A DNA stretch of 64,000 nt from Agrocybe praecox (Eukaryota > Basidiomycota > Agaricomycetes > Agaricales > Agrocybaceae), in assembly GCA_964017145.1 (NCBI GenBank), contig OZ024843.1:1541001-1605000 (forward strand), in the 5' to 3' direction. This document shows positions 12,372 through 22,817 of this stretch, piece by piece. The notes beneath the pieces are model-generated. The model had not been told where the DNA came from and ran no database searches. It worked only from the letters and a program-made list of their open reading frames with translations. Each line of letters opens with the position of its first letter. The stretch's first letter is position 1. The translations under genes were made by a program, and so were the position numbers.

Positions 12372-13878
12372 AGCATATGGTATGCCACTCCGTGCTCACG
12401 GTGCTTTGGAAGTGAATTTCCTTCTGCGAAACGAACCTCCTTCTCCACTCAATGCCCTAAATTATTCACCGATCATTTCTTCTGTATATAGTCGAGTTTG
12501 CTTTCTCTCTCACACCTCTGCATTGCTTTGATTTAACCTGTAGAATTCCTGGCCGAACAGTGCTACTCTCTCTTTTTTTCTTTGCCTCGTATGCTTGTTT
12601 CTCTGCGTTCATTTCTTTCTAGTGTCATGTTCTCTTTTTGCTCTCCTCGATGTTGTTTTTGTTGTATAACCAACGGGATTCATGTTGCATATTCTCCTGT
12701 CTGACCATTTTCCTTGTAAGTTACCGGTCCGCGGTAACCCACTCTAACGTACAAAACACAGCACCACCAATGTAAAATAGATTATCACAAATGATTCTTG
12801 ATCTACGTTTGCTATTCGGTTCATTGAGCGTTTTGTACGTACTAAAAATACCAATGTCAGTGTTTTTTAATATAATAACGGCAGGTACATATTATTATGA
12901 CGGATGCAAACCTTTCCTGTCAAGAAGTGTAATCCCTGGGCATATGGAGCACGAGAATGATTAATGAAGATTGAATCTTACTCTAGGTCACTCCGGCTAT
13001 GGTGATCTTGAAAGAGTTATGTACCAGCATTAGGCCGAGGTGGCCGAGACAATTAAATCAGCGCATATCGACTCCGCTAACTGCCTCAGCATGCCTTCAA
13101 CTCTTTATCGATGTCGGTTGACTCCAGGACAAGCCTCTAGTCTGAATCCATTCTTGACCTTGACGTGTTCCATATTGTCATTTCTAACTGGTATTCGTCC
13201 CTGAACTCCAAACGACCCAAGGGGAGACGGGTTAGGGACTCGTGTCACCCCACAGTGGGCCCATTTTATCTGATATTACTTACACATTCAAATCTGCTGC
13301 TCTACATATCGTAAGCTTTGCATATCTCATGCCGGCATAGGTCTCAGAGCCACGTTGAACAGGTCGACTGACCGATTAATTCATTTCTCTGCAAAACAAA
13401 CCTCGCGGGGCATCTAGATTGACAGGAAGACACCAAAGGGCTCGGGCTGCATACAGACTCTTCCATACTCCTGACCGCGATTTTTCGGTTGAATACGGAA
13501 GGAACCTGAGGTTAACGGACGACATCCACGAGGCTTGTGGGTATATCTTCGAAAAGGGATTGGTGAGCGTGTTGGACTTGTCGTCGGACGCACGGGTACT
13601 GTCCTAACCTTTGCCCCTTTCCCGTTCTCTCACCTATCTTCTTATTCTATCATTGATCAAACAGCGATTTTCCTTCCTCACATACCCTGTGGCTGTTCTG
13701 CTTTTGCGTCTCTTCTAACCGCTTCCGCCCCTTCCATTGAATCACTCCGGTGCCTGTGAAAATCGACTATTTCCCGAGATTCATTCAGTGCGGTACCTTG
13801 CGCGTGCAGGGCCGATAACTATTACTGCCACCACACCGGTACACACGAAACGAAACGGGGCACGAATATAGGACAGAA

Positions 13879-13900
13879 GAAGGAAGGAAGGAAGGAAAGA
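13879..13900. repeat. GGAA microsatellite
   Basis: Short run of about five aaggaagg-type tetranucleotide units in the gene-poor region. Confidence 0.85.
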
Positions 13901-13959
13901 AGACACCGCCGCTTCACTGCATTTTCAATTGTTTGGGTTCTGCAAGGTTCGAGAAAGAG

Positions 13960-14340
13960 CACATCGCCGTCGCCATCGTCGTACCTTGAAGCAAACCTCT
14001 TTGTTCCTATAAGTTCCTATCTATTGGCTTCCCACCACCACCAGTTACCCCGCCTTTCCGTACCTGCAAGGCAAGAGATTCTATTCCTGCTTCAAATTCG
14101 TACAAAAAGTTGAACAGGAAAGACGTCATTATCAAATTTGCAGCCAAAAATACATACCCATCATAAGCACCGCCGTCAAGCACCTCTGTTCCTAAAGGTC
14201 CCTATCGTCCTACCGGCTTCCTACTACCTAGCCGCTCCGTTTGTTCGAGTCATACCTACTATAGGCAGCAAGGCAAGGCACTCTATTCCTGCTTCATATT
14301 TGAAAAACTCAAACAGAAAAAGACATCATCAATCCATCAT
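13960..14340 (+). repeat. Diverged tandem duplication in the leader region
   Basis: Two head-to-tail copies, roughly 13960-14130 and 14150-14340, share colinear blocks: gttcctataagttcctat against gttcctaaaggtccctat, ggcttcccaccacc against ggcttcctactacc, tctattcctgcttcaaatt against tctattcctgcttcatatt, and aacaggaaagacgtcat against aacagaaaaagacatcat. A partial third copy of the first block may begin near 14360 (atacatac then caccgc and ccgtc). There is no coding potential in common between the copies. Confidence 0.75.
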
Positions 14341-15557
14341 CAATTACGATCAAACTTAAAGTATACATACAGTGAACACCGCTCGCCGTCCTAGAAAAGC
14401 TCGCTGCGACAGGTTTGTTCACACACGCAGAATAACTTTGAAGAGATCAAAGCGCAGCAGCAGCAGTGTCGATCAGAAGCCCTATACTTGGAATCACCCA
14501 CATTGTTCAAGGAACGCGGGACGACTTTCATAGGGCTGCTACAAGGATTTTATCGCCTGTCGTGCAGCCAGTCTTGCAGAGATAAAACAAAGACGAAAGT
14601 ATTTGTGGACTAGAGAAAGAAGGCTTCTGAACGAACGGTTTATAAAACTAGAAGGCTCACTAATCCTAGGCTACAGACTGCCAAGACGAGGTTCATTGGT
14701 TTCTTTCTAGGGTTGACGTGTGTGTTTCTTGCTGCTGGCAAAAAGGAATTTGGAACCTGCGCGAGGCGTCATCTCACTCCTGCCGGCGAGGCCACGAGGA
14801 CTTTTCTTTTATCCATCTGAACACAAGGTCAATTTCTACATATCGTACCCGCCTCACCGCGCATCATTCCTTTTTTTCTCACTGGTTACGACGGTACTTT
14901 CTGTGGATAGGATAATTGGCGACAGCCAGCGCGAGATTTGATTGCCTTTTTTTTCTTGCACATTTCACACGCGGGCTATAGACGGAAAAATTGTTTGTTC
15001 TTTTTTATCAGATCATTTTGAACTTCCTTAAAGTAGGTTATAAAATTCATGCAGGCTATCTTGTAATTTCATAACTGACACGACTATGTTTTTTAGGCTG
15101 GAAAAAACATCTAGAACAAGGAATTTCAATCACCATTTTACACCGAACTATCTGTTCTACTGTTACGAACCCCCGGTATTCATTGCCCGTTGTCTGCTCC
15201 CTGTCGCGAGCTGTCAAAGATCAACTATCAGAAATTCACTTGGAGTGTAATCTAATACACTATATTCACCATTCACTATCACTTTCATTCACTTTAACCA
15301 CATCCCATCGAGTTCAAACGTCAACGATCAACGTTAAACTCCAACTATCACCTACACAATCACAACCACCATCAGCGCGCAGCGATTCTAGGTTTAGATT
15401 CACACCACAACACACCAATTTGGCACGCAGTGTTAGCTTGGTTTCGGAATCATCTATCACACATACACACGCGCACACACATTACGCGAAAAAACCTTCT
15501 GGAAAGAAAGTACCCGACGATCAAGATTAAATAAAGGAAAAGAAGTATATAAGAGAG

Positions 15558-16376
15558 ATGGTTGATTCGAGTAGTGTGAATTTTCAGCATCACCCTTCTT
15601 CCTCTCTAGGTGCCTCTCAGCATTTGGATGCACAACCATACTCGGACGCAGACACAAACACAGGCACACGCGATGACTCACGTTCGAACTCGGAGTTGGG
15701 GTTGGTGTCGTTGCAGCCGCCTCCGGCGCTGACTGTGACAAGCTCAGAGTCAGAGCCGCATGCACATTCGCATTCCGACTTGCGACGGGGGATGGAAACT
15801 TTGAACTCGCATTCGCACCAAGCGTCAATTCCGGAGCTAGATGGGGTCACTTCTATAATTAATGACGGTGGTAGCGGTTCACAGGGTGATGATTCGTACA
15901 ATATAAAGGTGCCTGCGTATAATGTAGTTGTTGGACGGACACCACCACCTTCGTATGCATCGCTGGCGGCGTCGTCGTCCTCTACAATACTGGCTTCGTC
16001 CTCTAGGACAACGGGCCATTCGCTACACGTTCCTCATCAGCCGTCTACGCTGGTGATTCCTGATGCACCTTACACGCCGTCACGGACGTCTTCGGGGTAT
16101 GGGAGTATACCACCTGCATCTGCGAACCCGTTCTCAAACTCGATGCTGCTACCTACCTCATACTCGCCAGCGTTTGGGCCAACACCTATGAACGCGTCGC
16201 ATCCGCTGCTGGCTGCTCCTCATGCGGAAGAATACATCGAGGCACCTGGGGCAGCGGACAGGAGGGCTCGATGGCGGTTTGCTGGAGCTGTTTGTTGTGC
16301 ATTTGGAGTGTGTATAGGTGTCGGTGGACTGCTTGTATGGGGAGAGGGAGGGACACTATGTATTTTATTTTTATGA
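15558..16376 (+). CDS. Ser-rich tail-anchored membrane protein with PPxY motif (hypothetical)
   Basis: A single uninterrupted ORF of 272 residues that I do not recognise. Most of it is polar and Ser/Thr/Pro/His-rich, with His/Ser pairs (HAHSHSDL, NSHSHQ). In the middle, GRTPPPSYASL contains PPSY, a PPxY motif that WW domains of Rsp5/NEDD4-type ligases can bind. Near the C-terminus, RRARWRF precedes one hydrophobic segment (AGAVCCAFGVCIGVGGLLVW) and only a short tail. There is no N-terminal signal peptide. This layout suggests a tail-anchored or type II-like protein with a large cytosolic domain, possibly a ligase adaptor. The start is the first ATG of the ORF. The next gene begins only about 200 bases downstream on the same strand. 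Confidence 0.65.
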   Translation: MVDSSSVNFQHHPSSSLGASQHLDAQPYSDADTNTGTRDDSRSNSELGLVSLQPPPALTVTSSESEPHAHSHSDLRRGMETLNSHSHQASIPELDGVTSIINDGGSGSQGDDSYNIKVPAYNVVVGRTPPPSYASLAASSSSTILASSSRTTGHSLHVPHQPSTLVIPDAPYTPSRTSSGYGSIPPASANPFSNSMLLPTSYSPAFGPTPMNASHPLLAAPHAEEYIEAPGAADRRARWRFAGAVCCAFGVCIGVGGLLVWGEGGTLCILFL

Positions 16377-16574
16377 CATAATAAACAAAGATTGTAGCCA
16401 ATGAGAAGAAGAGCCGATGAGACCGGGAACGTGGGAAAAAGGCTTGTTTACATATGGCCTGTGCGTGGGATGATGTTAGTAGGGGGAGTTGTTTTCATTG
16501 ATTTAGATTTGTGAGTGTCGGGAGGGACCGACCTTTGGTTGATCACCCCTCGATCGTATGTCCTGTGTTTGACC

Positions 16575-19500
16575 ATGCCCTCCGCCACGCTCTCAGATGA
16601 GGACTTCATCAACAAATCCCTTCTCGCCTCCCTCAACGCAGAGAACATCGACGAAGACGACAACAACAACACTGATCATTCCCCCCCTCACACAGACGAC
16701 GACTCCCACTTTCCGCCAAAGAACCTGTTTCCCCACAAAAACCTAAACTACCGCGCTTCCTTTACTTCTTATCCAAACACAACCCGCGCCCGTCTCAACT
16801 CCTTATACGAACCCTTCTCCTCACAGATACCCTCCACCCACTACGACCCCCGTGCATCTTACGACTACAACCCTCCGCAGAACAAACCCTTCGTCGACCA
16901 GTATCCTATCCCCAAGCACCAACCATACCCCCAGCAGCCTCAATACTCCAACAATCCCATTCAGCTCTCCTCACAGACCCCTTATGGCCCTCATCTACCC
17001 TCCGCTGGTTCAAATTCTAGCCAGCCCGTCCCACCTGGCCTCACAAGCTCGGTCAGCATGAGCATGGTCAACGGCACCAACAATACTTCCTCCGGAGAGG
17101 AGATCTCCACCATCTTTGTCGTAGGTTTCCCAGAAGACATGCAAGTATGTAGTCCCTTCCTTCCGTCGTCCAAACTGGTTACTCATCTCCCGCAGGAACG
17201 TGAATTCCAAAACATGTTCACCTTTAGCCAGGGCTTTGAAGCTGCTACTCTCAAGATTCCGAACAAGGAGTATACTGCATACGGCTCCATAATCGGCGGT
17301 CCACCCGGTGGTACCTTGCGAGGAGCCGCCGGTTTCCAATACGCAGGTCCAAACGACCCTTACAATATCGTCACTGTCAATCAAGGCGGTGTCGTTGTAG
17401 ACGGAGGAAGGGACGGAACAATGGCGTCATGGCCCGCTGCTGCACCCGCTGACGATCTTTCCAACAACCTCTTCATAGGCGGTCCAGGTGGCTCCGCTGG
17501 CGGTATAGGCCTGGCTGGTGCTGGCAACTCGACCCTGAATGTCCCCCGGAAGCAAATTATTGGTTTTGCCAAATTCCGCTCCCGAGAAGAAGCACTCACC
17601 GCCCGCGATATTTTACAAGGGCGTCGGGTAGACATTGAGAAGGGTGCGGTTCTAAAGGCTGAGATGGCGAAGAAGAACCTGCACACCAAGCGCGGAGTCG
17701 GTCCCGTACCTGGCGCTGGTCTTGGTGTCCTTTCCCAGCAGCAGCAACAGCATGTCAACGGGATGGATACGTACAACAGCGAATCATTTTCTAATGTTGG
17801 TATGATGACAAATAGTCAGGCCTCGAACAGGGACAGCCTGCCTATGCTGGCTCGCCTAGGAGGCCGTGATTCGATAGTCAATCTTCATCAGCAGGCTCAG
17901 CTGCAAAGTATTTCTCAGAGTGAATATCCCAATGCCAATGTCAACGGTGCCATTGACACCGACGATAGGTTTAACCGTGCCGGTGGAGTAGCGGGACTAA
18001 ACATGGGCGGTCTCTCCCTCCTGCCCAGTGGCACTGGTCCTCTGTCCTCTTCATCTGTTTCGCCCCACGTAGCAGCCGCTACCGTTGCTGGTTCCCAGAT
18101 TGGCTTGGTTGGCCAACAGCGAGGCCCTCGCGAACGCGCCGAAGAAGAGGAACAGTGGAGGCGACGAGGCAGGGACAGTGAAAGAGAGAGAGAGGCGCAA
18201 GAGAAAGAGGCGAACCTCATGCGTTTAAGGGCGAACAATGCAGCTGCATTTGATGCTTTTCATGGCCTTTCATCTTCTATGGGGTCAACCACCTCACTTT
18301 CGAGTCTAAGTGGCGTCAATGGTAATGGAAACGGGTCAAGTACGGTGGGACCTTCGCTTATGTCGCGGCAAAATTCAACTGCCAGCACAACGTCTCTTTC
18401 CTCGGGCTCGGGTGGTGCCGCCGTACGATCGGCATCTTCTCCACTGTTAGGCGGCGTTGGTGATGATGTCGGGTATTTCCATGCACTGCACCAGTCGTCT
18501 TCTTCTGGTGGTGAGCCTACTGAGTTGAATGGTCATTTGCAAGAGGAGCGAGATGACGAGGACCCCAACGCACTTCTGGATGATCGCGATGTGCAACATC
18601 AGCAAGACGAGATTGTCGGTCCTTGGGGTCGCGTCAGCAAGGCTACCACCAATCAGGCTATCAAATCCACAGAGTCTGAGAGATCGACGTCGCCGCCCAT
18701 CGATGACAGGTCGCCTCAATCCCAGCCAGCTCAGACCCAGGGACGGTACCAGTACCAGCCCCAGTACATGCACTTGCATGAGCAGCAGCAGCAGTTCCAG
18801 TCCAACTTGTATCACCAGCAGAAGCAGCAGCTACCACAACAATATCGTGGTTCTTCGCAGAGTGACACGAGTGAAACTGGGAGTGTAGTGGGTGGCGAGC
18901 CCTCTTCGATGTCCGTTAACGCAAGTAGCACGAATCCGATTGGATATGTTGGCGCGCGTCTTGGTTTTGTCACTGGGAATAATCATAGTCAGAACCAAGG
19001 ATCCGGATTGCAGCAGCAACAACCTGTTCAGTCTCCTGGCGCGCAGGCACAGGTACCGTTGTTCGCGGTGCAGACCCTTTTTGCGAGGGGTTTGTCTGGG
19101 TACATGAGTCCTGTTACTTCGAGTTCGTCTTCTGGTGCTGGAGGGCCGTCAATAACAACTGCTGGTGTTTCAAATAACACTTCATCAGAGAGCGGTGCAT
19201 CTGCTGCTTCTTCGGCTAACACGAATCCATCTATTGGTGGTGGTAGTGGTGGTGCGAATACCAATACAAATACGAGTGCTGGCGGAAGTGGAAGTACGAG
19301 TGCTAGTGGAAGTGGTGGGAACACGTCACCGACGCTACCGTCACCTGCTTCTGCGTCTGGGTCTGGCAGCACGACGAGTATTACTAGCGCAGGTACCAAT
19401 GGGAATGGAACTGGCTCGAGCAGTGCGAGGGGAACAGTGGATCAGAATCCTCCTGTGAGTAGTCTTTTTACTCGTCTTATTATGTAGAAAGTTGTTTTTG

Positions 19501-20793
19501 TTGTACGTGTGCCTTGGGTGGTGGTGGTGGTACATACAACCGGGGATTGATCATCGAAAATCAGTTCCTTTTGTTGTTGTGCTTTTTTTCTTCTGATTTT
19601 CTTTACATGTAAAGAACATGGCATCTTTCCGTCTTCTCGTCATCTTTCCGACATCTGTCTTTTTCGTAATGTTTGGTCTCGGCGCCCATCCCATAAGAGT
19701 TATATAAATGCTTACGAACGAAACCTTTTTTGTTTTCCCTCTTTTTCCCCCTATGTAACAGATCAATACGCTTTATGTAGGCAATTTGCCGACGTCACCG
19801 CCCCCAATCGGGTATCCGAGTGATTACTTGGAAGAAACGCTCCGAGAGATCTTCTCTGTTCGTCCTGGGTATCGGAAGCTCTGCTTTAGGCATAAAGCTA
19901 ACGGGCCGATGTGCTTCGTCGAGGTAAGTTTTTCCCTTACCACCATCCCGTCATCGTCATCATGTTGAGTTTTATTTTAGTTCGAGGACGTACATTTCGC
20001 AGCCAAGGCACTACAGGAGATGTCCGGCAATACACTGCGTGGGGCAGTGAAGAATGGCATTCGGCTGTCATACAGCAAGAATCCTTTGGGTGTACGCACA
20101 CCCACGAGCGCTGGTAGTAATACAGGTGGCCCGACGTTGCAGCAGCAGCAACAGCTCATGCAGACGTTGAATAATCATCAGCAATTTAGTAGCGGCAATA
20201 ATCACCACCAGAATGGTGTGCAGGACTCGTATCAGTCGTCGAGAGTATCGGAGGACTTTGGCCCCCCACCACCGATGTCGCGTGCTCCGTTACCTGCGTC
20301 TATCATGAGGAGAGACTCGTCGTTGTCGTCGACGGGGCCTACACTATCGACCCCATCTTATTTGAACAACAATAATAACGGCAATGGTAATGGAGGAGGC
20401 AATGGTGGCACCGCATACAACAGCTTCTTCTCTTCACCACCCCCACGATTCTATACCACGTCAAACATGTCCTTTGGCACGACGACTTCCACGCAGTTGA
20501 CGGGTGCCTCGAACGCATTTGTGCCTCGTTCTGCTGCTGCTATTGGTGCTGCTACGGCAACTGCCAATGGTAATAACCACAACAATGGTGGAGTGATGTT
20601 CAACAGTTTCGGGTTCGGAGGCGTGTCGTCCCAGGCATCATCGTTCTCGCCGTTTAGCGTGTCGGCGATAGGTGGTGATGGTTCGTATGGAAGTCAGCAG
20701 CCTTCACAGATACCTCATCTGCAGCCATTAGCGATACCTGGTGGTGGTGATTCACATCCCATTTCCCACCATCATCAACAACATGACGACTAA
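16575..20793 (+). CDS. Whi3/Scw1-type RNA-binding protein, two RRMs, Q/N/S/G-rich
   Basis: Cytoplasmic RNA-binding protein of the family containing budding-yeast Whi3 and fission-yeast Scw1, which bind mRNAs for cell-cycle and cell-wall control. The start chosen is 16575 ([20 protein letters not shown]), just downstream of an in-frame ATG at 16515. The predicted length is about 1267 residues after removing introns 17145-17195, 19455-19761 and 19924-19980. RRM1 begins at [14 protein letters not shown] and resumes at [15 protein letters not shown], with a Gly-rich insert of over 100 residues in between. RRM2 is [17 protein letters not shown], then [19 protein letters not shown] and [11 protein letters not shown]. 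Poly-Q, Asn-, Ser- and Gly-rich stretches fill the rest (for example [17 protein letters not shown] and a long G/S/T/N run at 19200-19440). Such composition is prion-like and favours condensates. Confidence 0.88.
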
Positions 20794-22817
20794 ATTTGCC
20801 AGCAAGCATGTTCGACCTGGTGGTTTCTGCAGCGTGTACATCGTCATCATCGTTTCTTTTTTCCACACATTTTCCTCATTTTCTCCATATACTTGCATTC
20901 GTCAGCATCAGTCATCTTGTTTTAACAGCACATTTTTCGATATGTTTTCATCGTCATCGCACACATTACACACGCACGCAACAGGCATTTTATACGCAAA
21001 CCCATCCATCCATCGCATATCACCGCATGCAACACTATTAAACCCAACAATACCTCAGGGTCAATACCAGTCTACTCGACTATACACGCGCATATCATTC
21101 TCATCATCATCAAATCATTGCACGCACTCGAGCATAACAAACAATTGCAATATATCTATGTAACTGAAGGTGTTGGGTCCACCCATACACACACCCATAT
21201 CCAATCGAACAAGTTGGTCTAATGCTACCCACTCAAGCCAACTCCCCATTTCGTCGTTGCCGTCGCCACAAACGACATGCGACACACGCACAGAATCATC
21301 CATCCATACTGGCGTGCATATTTCAAGAAACATTTGCATATCTTTCTGTTGTTGTCTTATTTTACTTCGCTTTTCGCGCTTCTCTCTTATCCTCCGAGGA
21401 CCCTATATTCTGTGTTGTTTTCCTATAGTCAATAATTTCCCGACCTCTGTGCTTCTTTTATCATCCCTATATCTATTCTCGCTGTGCTCGATTCTTTCTT
21501 CGAATTACCCTCTACAGTAACCGCAATCACATCGCGCCAACCACAACTCCGCGTCACTCTTCACTTTTTCTTTCTTTCTCTTCTTTTTCATTGTCTATAT
21601 ATCATTACCCCTCCGTCCCAGAAGCATTCTTATCTTATTCGACCTTTTCTTTTCTTTTCATCAACATTCCTCATACCCTTTTCAACTCTATATTTTCAAC
21701 CCTCAAGATATATTTTTGTGACCCTCGCCTCTGTGTCTGTTTATCTGTGTCTGTCCCGTCTGCCTGTCTCTCTATCCTGTCCTGTCTACTATCCACTTAT
21801 ATTCCAGTCTGCTCATGATCTACCTTTGTCCCTCAACCCCCCCTTTCTCGTCAGTTTATTTCACAATCCCATATGAATAACATTATACAAATCAACTTAC
21901 CTACCTACCAGCTTCGCATACATTACAAGTTCATCATCGGTCAACCAGCGCTGATGACCTCCAATATCAATTCAATCCATTCAAATACCAGTTATTTTTT
22001 CCCGCCTTGGCATCTACAAATCCAGTACACATACAAGGCCTGCCTATCATACCTGGGTCGTCCGTCGGGCATTATTGAATCTATATTCTCAAACGCTGTA
22101 TAACTTTCAACTTCAACAACTCGAGTTCCCCGGTCTGTTGCATTTATACTTATATCCCTATGCTTACTTGCCTTGTTCATTCCAATTTTCCCGCTATATT
22201 TCTATTCTATCTATTTTGTCAGTCCTGTTGGTTCATTGCGGTCCGAACTTTTCTCCCTCTTCTCGCTCGATACCTTACGTCCATTTGTTTATCTAGCTAG
22301 CTGCCTAAACCTTATGTATATTAAACCTTAGGACTATTCTATCATTGATCATTGTTTTTTACGCTGTTGTTATGTTGTTTGGACGCAGATGTGTGTAACA
22401 GTGTGTTTACTCCGGAAGAATAAATTGCAGATGCTATCCTCAGATCTACCGCAGAACATGGTAAATGCGTTTGTTTCAATTGAATGGCTCATAAGTTAGC
22501 GATGACATAGCGATAGTTACAACCTATATATTGTAACGGATATACTACAAAGCGCTGTGGTCTAAGTTTAAGCATTGAGCGGAGCAATAATAAAAAAGGC
22601 TACAGCATAATACAAGGGTAAGCCCAACAACCAAGAGAAAAAAGCGTAAAATTGAAAGGTCATAATTAGTTTAAAAGTATGCGAAAAAGGGTTCTGGTGG
22701 GGTTTGAGTTTGAGAAGAAAAAAAGTGAAAGCATACGCGCAGGAAGAGTCTAACCGGGTTCAAGATGAGTCCATGCGTGAAATCACATATAAAAGAACAG
22801 ATGAAACATGGACAAAC
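20794..22817. other. 2-kb pyrimidine-rich gap between converging genes
   Basis: On the plus strand this stretch is dominated by C/T with A (ttctttctttctcttcttttt, tctgtttatctgtgtctgtc). It contains several overlapping spurious ORFs made of Ser, Leu, Phe, Ile and Pro. No domain, paired splice sites or RNA gene signature was found. It should hold the 3' UTRs of the Whi3-like gene and PP4R3; 2 kb is long for this compact genome. Confidence 0.5.

Larger units (their letters stand above)
12372..15557. other. 3.2-kb gene-poor region and probable long leader of the next gene
   Basis: No convincing ORF on either strand: the small ones here lack domains and have poor contexts. The first few hundred bases should be the thioesterase 3' UTR. 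The part from about 13400 on contains a GGAA microsatellite (13879-13900), a diverged tandem duplication (about 13960-14340) and A/C-rich sequence running up to the ATG at 15558. It may include a long 5' UTR, a non-coding transcript, or simply promoter sequence. Confidence 0.5.

Noticed and set aside
13031..13060. ggccgaggtggccgag, resembling the 5' end and D-arm of tRNA-Ser/Leu
   Set aside because: No matching anticodon arm, T-arm (GGTTCGA-type) or 3' acceptor complement follows; probably chance.
13419..13607. Short plus-strand ORF in the gene-poor leader
   Set aside because: No conserved motif and no supporting signals.
16515..16574. Upstream in-frame ATG of the Whi3-like gene
   Set aside because: The extra 20 residues are hydrophobic and unlike the family; the ATG at 16575 begins the acidic stretch [14 protein letters not shown].
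21484..21876. Overlapping plus-strand ORFs rich in Ser, Leu, Phe and Pro
   Set aside because: Produced by C/T-biased sequence; no domain or homology-like motif.
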